Source: Collinsella sp. (GTDB taxonomy: Bacteria; Actinomycetota; Coriobacteriia; Coriobacteriales; Coriobacteriaceae). From it: a stretch of DNA of 64,000 bases. Below the pieces are notes generated by a model. The model had not been told where the DNA came from, made no database searches, and was given only the letters and a program-made list of their open reading frames with translations. Shown here piece by piece: positions 58,959 through 64,000 of this stretch. The DNA lies in assembly GCA_019414245.1 (NCBI GenBank), contig DXMK01000004.1, forward strand, positions 175,349-239,348. The letters are read 5' to 3'. Position numbers and translations under genes: made by a program. The stretch's first letter is position 1, and each line of letters starts with the position of its first letter.

Positions 58959-60044
58959 ATGCACATTCCAGACAACTACCTGTCCCCGCAGACCGATGCC
59001 GTCATGGCGGTCGCGATGGTGCCCGTGTGGGTCCACTGCATCAAGAAGGTGCGCGCCACGCTCGATCGCGAGCACATGGCTTTTCTGGGCATCTGCGCCG
59101 CATTCTCTTTCTTGCTCATGATGTTTAACGTTCCGCTGCCCGGCGGCACCACAGGCCACGCCGTCGGCGGCGCGCTCATCGCTCTGCTGCTGGGTCCCGA
59201 GGCCGCGGCTATCGCTGTCTCGGTCGCGCTGGCGCTGCAGGCGCTGCTGTTTGGCGACGGCGGCGTTCTGTCGTTTGGCGCCAACTGCTTTAACATGGCC
59301 TTTGTGCTGCCGTTTGTCGCTGCTATCGTGTTCCGTGCGCTCAACAGCCGTCTGCACGACAAGAGCTGGGGCACCTCGGTTTCCGCCATCGTGAGCGGTT
59401 GGGTCGGCCTGTGCGTGGCGGCCCTGTGCGCGGCGATTGAGTTTGGTATTCAGCCGATGCTCTTCACGAACGCCTCGGGCGCTCCGCTGTACTGCCCCTT
59501 CCCGCTGTCGGTTTCCATTCCCGCTATGCTGATTCCGCACATGCTGGTTGCCGGTGTGGTTGAGGGCGTCGCGACGGCCGCTATCTACGGCTTCATCAAG
59601 AAGACGGCTCCCAGCTTCATCGTCGGTCCCGAGGCTGTCGATGGCTTGCTTTCTGCCGAGGGCGCAACCGCCAAGAAGACCTCGCTGGTTCCCACGCTTA
59701 TCCTGGTCGCTGTACTCGTGGTTGCCACGCCACTGGGCCTTCTGGCCACCGGTGACGCCTGGGGCGAGTGGGATGCCGAGGGCGCAGCGACGGCAGTTCA
59801 GGAGGCTGGCGATGACAACCTGCAGGCTTCGGTCGGCCTCGATGCCCCGACCTTTGCAGACACGCTGCCCACGGGCGATTATCTGCAGGCCTATTCCGAG
59901 GAGCAGGGTCTTGACTTTGCCGGCCAGGCCGCGATGTATATTCTTTCGGGCGTGATTGGCGTGGCGGTGCTCACTATCGCATTCCGCCTGGTCTCGCTGA
60001 CGGTCAAGGAAAGCGGTGCTCATGGCAATAGCCGAGCTGCCTAG
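58959..60044 (+). CDS. ECF-type nickel/cobalt transporter, CbiM/NikM component with C-terminal extension
   Basis: 361 aa from ATG 58959 (GGGAGG five bases upstream). The N terminus MHIPDNYLSPQTDAVM is the metal-binding start (conserved Met-His) of CbiM/NikM. About seven helices follow, with LPGGTTGHAVGGALIALLLGP. After residue about 225 comes a second part with two helices around a periplasmic loop (LVAVLVVATPLGLL ... LSGVIGVAVLTIA), which looks like a fused CbiN/PDGLE-type small subunit. Substrate-specific part of the CbiMQO system. The upstream operator suggests nickel. Confidence 0.88.
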   Translation: MHIPDNYLSPQTDAVMAVAMVPVWVHCIKKVRATLDREHMAFLGICAAFSFLLMMFNVPLPGGTTGHAVGGALIALLLGPEAAAIAVSVALALQALLFGDGGVLSFGANCFNMAFVLPFVAAIVFRALNSRLHDKSWGTSVSAIVSGWVGLCVAALCAAIEFGIQPMLFTNASGAPLYCPFPLSVSIPAMLIPHMLVAGVVEGVATAAIYGFIKKTAPSFIVGPEAVDGLLSAEGATAKKTSLVPTLILVAVLVVATPLGLLATGDAWGEWDAEGAATAVQEAGDDNLQASVGLDAPTFADTLPTGDYLQAYSEEQGLDFAGQAAMYILSGVIGVAVLTIAFRLVSLTVKESGAHGNSRAA

Positions 60045-60858
60045 TTGGCTTGCGGCTGAGGAGCGATACGAGCCCGTGGGGGCTCGGCATCGTGTGATGC
60101 AAAAGAATGTCCTGCACCTGGCGAGCCTGCTTGAGCGGGTCCGCTTGGGTGGCGGGGCGCACAGGGGCGGGTCGGCCATCGACCGCGCCCTTTCTTTTGT
60201 TTCGGCGCCGGTGCGTCTGGTGGGGATGTTCGTCTGCGTTTTGTGCGTGTGTCTGACGCAGAGCCCGCTGTACCTCATGTTGATGGCGGCTATCGCGCTG
60301 GTGCTGGTCGCGGTGCGTCCCGTACGCGGGCTGCGGGCAACCTTAGTGCCGGCGTTGGCTGCTGCGGGGTTTGCCGTGGTTCTGGCACTGCCTGCTCTGC
60401 TGCTGGGCGCTTCTGCCACGGGTGCCATGCTCAAGATCGCGCTCAAGACGTTCATTAATGTGTCGCTGGTGCTGGGCGTTTCGTGGACCCTCACATGGAG
60501 CCGCATGTCGGCGGCGCTTAAGATGCTGCACCTGCCCGACGAGGTCATCTTTACTTTCGATATGGCGCTCAAGCATATCGAGGTGCTGGGACGCACAGCG
60601 CACGATCTGTGCGAATCGGTCATGCTGCGCAGCGTCGGTTCCGCGCCTGCGGGTTTTTCGCGCACCGACTCGCTGGCGGGTATCATGGGCATGACGTTTA
60701 TCAAGGCGATGGAGTGCAGCCGCGCGATGGACGAGGCTATGCTTTGCCGCGGCTTTGCCGGCGTGTACCCGGCGCCTGCACGCGCCGGGTTTGGCTGGCG
60801 CGATGCGGTCTATGCGGCCGGCGTGGTTCTGCTCGCCGTGTTGTGCGCGGTGCTGTAG
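60016..60858 (+). CDS. ECF transporter transmembrane protein CbiQ/NikQ
   Basis: 280 aa from GTG 60016 (AAGGA five bases upstream; ATG 60022 is the alternative). It overlaps the end of CbiM by 29 bp. Several helices at about 55-155, then the coupling-helix segments with the Ala-Arg-Gly-like motifs of this family (KAMECSRAMDEAMLCRGF). It connects the metal-binding CbiM to the ATPase. Part of the same operon. Confidence 0.85.
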   Translation: MLMAIAELPSWLAAEERYEPVGARHRVMQKNVLHLASLLERVRLGGGAHRGGSAIDRALSFVSAPVRLVGMFVCVLCVCLTQSPLYLMLMAAIALVLVAVRPVRGLRATLVPALAAAGFAVVLALPALLLGASATGAMLKIALKTFINVSLVLGVSWTLTWSRMSAALKMLHLPDEVIFTFDMALKHIEVLGRTAHDLCESVMLRSVGSAPAGFSRTDSLAGIMGMTFIKAMECSRAMDEAMLCRGFAGVYPAPARAGFGWRDAVYAAGVVLLAVLCAVL

Positions 60859-60904
60859 GCGCTGCTGGTTCCGGCTGGGGATGCAACTAGGGAAGGGCGA
60901 CGTT

Positions 60905-61675
60905 TTGACGATCGATATGAATAGTGCGGCGGGCACGAACGGTGCGGGCGGCGCCGAGGCCACGCCGCTCATCGAGCTGCGCGACGTGGTGTTCTCCTAT
61001 GCGGGCCATACGGTTGTCGATGGTGTGTCGCTGCAGGTCGATCGTGGTGAACTCGTTGCCCTGCTCGGTCCCAACGGCTGCGGTAAGACGACGATTATGC
61101 GCCTTATTAACGGCCTTGAACTCGCGGACGCAGGGGCATACCTGTTTGACGGGCACGCGATCGACGCGGCGTTTCTAAAGGATTCCGCGGCCGCTCAGCG
61201 TTTTCATCAGCGCGTAGGTTTTGTGTTTCAAAATGCCGACGCCCAGCTGTTCTGCGCTACGGTGGGCGAGGAAGTTGCTTTTGGTCCCGCGCAGATGGGG
61301 CTGCCGGCAGACGAGCTCGAGCGCCGTGTGCGCGATGCCATGGAGCTGTTCCAGGTTGCCGATCTGGTCGATGCCTCGCCCTATCAGCTTTCGGGCGGGC
61401 AAAAGAAGCGCGTGGCGCTGGCTGCCGTCGTGTCGATGAACCCCGATATCCTGGTGCTCGACGAGCCTACCAACGGACTTGACGAGGACTCGTGCGACAT
61501 CGTGGTCAACTTTCTACTGGCCTATGTTGCTGCCGGTAAGACGGTCTTGATGAGCACGCACCATCAGGATTTGGTACGACGCCTGGGTGCCCGCGCCATC
61601 TATATCGATCGATATCACCATGTGGTCGAGGCGCCGGTGTCTTCGTATGGAACCGAGAGCGGCGCTGCGGAATAG
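60905..61675 (+). CDS. ECF transporter ATPase CbiO/NikO
   Basis: 256 aa from TTG 60905, eight bases after GAAGG; ATG 60917 has no site. Walker A (LLGPNGCGKTTIM), Q-loop (FVFQNADAQLF), signature LSGGQKKR, Walker B (ILVLDEPTNGLDE) and switch His (STHHQDLV). Energises the CbiMQ uptake complex. Last gene of the operon, 46 bp after CbiQ. Confidence 0.9.
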   Translation: MTIDMNSAAGTNGAGGAEATPLIELRDVVFSYAGHTVVDGVSLQVDRGELVALLGPNGCGKTTIMRLINGLELADAGAYLFDGHAIDAAFLKDSAAAQRFHQRVGFVFQNADAQLFCATVGEEVAFGPAQMGLPADELERRVRDAMELFQVADLVDASPYQLSGGQKKRVALAAVVSMNPDILVLDEPTNGLDEDSCDIVVNFLLAYVAAGKTVLMSTHHQDLVRRLGARAIYIDRYHHVVEAPVSSYGTESGAAE

Positions 61676-61754
61676 TTGCTGCGTAGAGCGTGCGTAGCGG
61701 CCCGCGCGGCTTTGCCGTGATGGTATAGTTATCCAGGTTTTTATGGGGGTGGCT

Positions 61755-62603
61755 ATGCCAAGCTGGAACATTCATATCGCTCAGACGGAGCGTTTGCTGG
61801 AGTGCACCGGCGCGCTTGCCAATAGCGTGCGCGACCGCAATGCCTTTTTGTTTGGCTGCGTGGTTCCGGATATCTTCGTGGGCTATATGGTCCCTGGTAT
61901 CGCTGATCCCATTCCGTATCGCATTACGCACTTTGCAAACCCCGAGCCTATCCCTAAGCCGCGCGAGCACGAGTTCTGGGATACCTATGTGGCGCCGCTG
62001 CTCAAAGGGGCGTCTGTTGGTACGCCGGCTGCCGCGACCTCGATCGCCGAGGAGCGCGAGCGACTCAATCGGGTGCATTATCCCCAACGCTACAAGGACG
62101 CCGAGCCGGTTGCCGGTCCCGGTGCTAGTGAGCTTTCGCTCGCGCCCGATGACGTGGCGCAGTCGCTGCTCGATCTGACGCTGGGCGTTTGGTCTCACCT
62201 CGTGGCCGATACCGTGTGGAACACCCGCGTGAACCAGTACCTGGAGGCGCACGGCGGCAAGCCGTGCGAGGAATTCCGCATTAAAAAGCAAGGCGACTTT
62301 GACTGGTTTGGCAAGACGCTCGGCATCGTTTCTATCCCGCGTGCGACCGATCGCCTCTATACCGCGGCGGCCCAGTTTGGTCAGTATTCGATTCCGCAAG
62401 AGTATGTGCTCAAGACCATTGGCGTCATGCACGAGATTGTGCGCGAAAACCCTGGTGAGCCCGATCATCCGCCATACCGTCTGCTGACCGAGGAGTTCTT
62501 CGACGCAACGTTTACCGAGGTCGTCGAGCTAACCGAGGCGGGATTTGCCGCCCGCGTCGAATCGTCTGATGTGCCTGCGCTGCCCCTGATTGCTAGCTGC
62601 TAG
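61755..62603 (+). CDS. Zinc-dependent phospholipase C-like protein
   Basis: 282 aa from ATG 61755 (ATG 61743 is the alternative). The conserved pattern of this family: Trp and His near the N terminus (MPSWNIHIAQ), FLFGCVVPDIFVG with a metal-ligand Asp, THFANPEP, and WSHLVADTVWNTRV with His and Asp. No signal peptide is visible, unlike secreted clostridial enzymes, so it is likely intracellular and its activity is uncertain. Its stop overlaps the end of the convergent gene below. Confidence 0.72.
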   Translation: MPSWNIHIAQTERLLECTGALANSVRDRNAFLFGCVVPDIFVGYMVPGIADPIPYRITHFANPEPIPKPREHEFWDTYVAPLLKGASVGTPAAATSIAEERERLNRVHYPQRYKDAEPVAGPGASELSLAPDDVAQSLLDLTLGVWSHLVADTVWNTRVNQYLEAHGGKPCEEFRIKKQGDFDWFGKTLGIVSIPRATDRLYTAAAQFGQYSIPQEYVLKTIGVMHEIVRENPGEPDHPPYRLLTEEFFDATFTEVVELTEAGFAARVESSDVPALPLIASC

Positions 62604-63673
62604 CTGGCCGGCCCGGCAGTGAATAGCTCAACCCAATCGACCAACAGCTCCCGCCGAAGGGTATCTTCGGTGATGCGTTCTTGGTCGGTCTTTGGGATGT
62701 AGGGGAGCCCCGCCTTTTTATGGATGAGTTCGGCGATGTTGTTAAAGCTCTTCGTGTCTTTGATTTGCTCATAGGTTATCTGGATAACGTCATAGCCCAT
62801 GCTGGTGAGGGCGGTGGTGCGCTCGGCATCGGAGAGACTTGCCGCTTCGCCATCGTGGGCGGAGCGGCCTTGGCATTCAAGGATGACGCCCATGCTGTCG
62901 GTGGCGCTTTCGATGAGGATATCGGCGTAGCAGCAGGTTTTGTCATACAGCGAACGCGCGGCTTCGCTGAGCGGGATGCGCGCGTTATTGGTGATGTCGA
63001 TGCCCAGACCGCCCTCATCGCGGGGGAGCGAGATGAGAATTGACGTCTGGACTTCAAAGGGCGAGGCGGTCTGTCCTGTCATGCGTTCGGCGGCCCAGCG
63101 GAGCTGCTTAACGCCGCGCAGGCCTGCGGCCTGCTTGGCGAACGCGGCGATATCCGCTGCGGTAAGAAGCGGCGTGCGCTTCCACAAGTTGGTGTCATTG
63201 CCCTTGGTGTCGTCAACTCGCTCTCAGCCGCAGCTGGGCGGAATGAGCTTAAGCGAAATAGCTTCATCGAGTTGTTGTTGCGTTCGCTCGCAGGGCTTAA
63301 ACACTGCAAAGGAGCCGCACATCTCGTAGCAAGCCATGAGTAACTGGCTGCGTGAGACCTGCGTGGCAAGGCTGAGCAGCGTGAACTCCGGTGAAGTGAC
63401 ATCAAACCCATGCTCAGTCTGCCTAAACGACCCAGGAGGCGGCTCTTGGGTTAGCAGACGGCTATGAAATAGCTTTCCGTTCGCGCGCTGTTTTCTTTCG
63501 CCCACGAATCTCCAAACTGGTGTGCCGAGCAAGTCTTTAAATACTGGTTGTTTTGAGTAGTGTACCAAGCGATGGTCATGGTCGGGCGGCAGGATTGCCG
63601 GATAGAGTCCCAGTATCTGGGGCGGGATGCGATAGTACTGAAAAGCCGTGGGTCCGCAGGCAAGAAATGACAT
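62600..63673 (-). pseudogene. Nuclease-like gene interrupted by an in-frame TGA
   Basis: Two ORFs in one frame. 63673-63224 encodes 149 aa (MSFLACGPTAFQYYRIPPQ to LIPPSCG), and after TGA (63226-63224) the frame stays open as ERVDDTKGNDTNLWKRTPLL and on to 62600. Together they give about 357 codons. The second part has a PD-(D/E)XK-like pattern (YADILIE, GVILECQGRSAHD, DAERTTALTSMGYDVI) like DUF559/Vsr-type proteins. The first part looks like an AbiEi-style companion domain (TSPEFTLLSLATQVSRSQLL). Only one stop separates them, so the inactivation is recent or the TGA is read through. Confidence 0.7.
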
Positions 63674-63719
63674 AGCGATCCGATCGTTTGAGCGTAGTTT
63701 GGGCTAGAAAAGCTATCGG

Positions 63720-63849
63720 TTTCGGAAGTGCGGGGAAAAAGACAAACAGGCAAAGCACAAGCGGTATTTGAGCCAACTTTATCAGGGGTTTTGTTGAAAT
63801 AAAAGGGCTTGTACTCGGAGGTAAGCAATTTTTCCCCGCACTTCCGAAA
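63720..63849. repeat. 130-bp element with 21-bp perfect inverted ends
   Basis: Ends TTTCGGAAGTGCGGGGAAAAA and its exact complement. The interior has CAGGCAAAGCACAAGCG and TGTACTCGG, resembling AGGCAGAGCACAAAGCG and TGTGCTCGG inside the elements at 10.6 and 19.2 kb, whose end sequences differ completely. No ORF. The rest of 63674-64000 shows no gene I can support. Confidence 0.75.
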
Positions 63850-64000
63850 ACCAGGTCGATCTGACTCTTGCTAAAACGATTTAGCAGTGTCGGTTAAGGT
63901 GTGGGTTTGCCACCGGGCGAACACTTTTAGCGCCTGAGGCTTTATTTTTGGCTCTGTTAGACCAAATTTGACACGATCGGCTGTTCGTCGAACCGGAAAA

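Noticed and set aside
63224..63226. TGA read as selenocysteine
   Set aside because: The protein looks like a nuclease, not a redox enzyme, and no convincing stem-loop follows the TGA; a nonsense mutation is simpler.

Overview
The window reads as a chromosomal segment of a GC-rich Gram-positive gut bacterium of the class Coriobacteriia, most like Collinsella. This is my inference from gene families, codon bias, Shine-Dalgarno-led starts, mannose-family PTS operons and many short palindromic repeats; no 16S gene is present to prove it.

Layout. 1-10.5 kb is mostly housekeeping: rmuC, an ABC exporter, nth, mfd, a PAP2 phosphatase, a threonine-aldolase-like enzyme and a GNAT acetyltransferase. 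10.9-25.5 kb is a sugar-amine island: three of the window's four SIS-domain sugar-phosphate isomerase/deglycase-like genes, one mannose-family PTS (fused IIAB, IIC, IID), three of the four HutC-type GntR regulators, a HAD phosphatase, a DMT exporter, a YitT protein, and recQ. 25.6-31.2 kb holds a 2-hydroxyacid dehydrogenase, metA, 5-formyl-THF cyclo-ligase and a small protein paired with a P-type ATPase. 31.4-37.2 kb has hicAB, a zinc-ribbon/YD-repeat membrane protein and a large M16 peptidase. 37.6-42.3 kb is a second GntR/PTS/SIS cluster. 42.4-47.7 kb is a small accessory region (AlbA_2 regulator, HNH nuclease, small zinc protein, DUF5710 protein) ending at a tRNA-Val. 48-64 kb returns to core functions: a DMT transporter, a DUF4012 envelope protein, glmM, an M32 carboxypeptidase, a T-box-controlled pheS followed by pheT, an ECF metal-uptake operon behind a NikR-like operator, a phospholipase-C-like protein, and a nuclease-like gene broken by a stop codon.

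How the genes work together. The two PTS/SIS clusters fit the pattern of Gfr/Frl systems: mannose-family PTS imports and phosphorylates an amino-sugar or Amadori compound, the SIS enzyme cleaves or isomerises it, and a GntR repressor senses the product. Each regulator has candidate operators in the adjacent promoter DNA.

The least explained content is intergenic. At least five families of short palindromic elements recur. In several of them the loop or core is conserved while the stem sequence changes between copies and both arms change together. One palindrome lies in frame inside the M16 peptidase gene.
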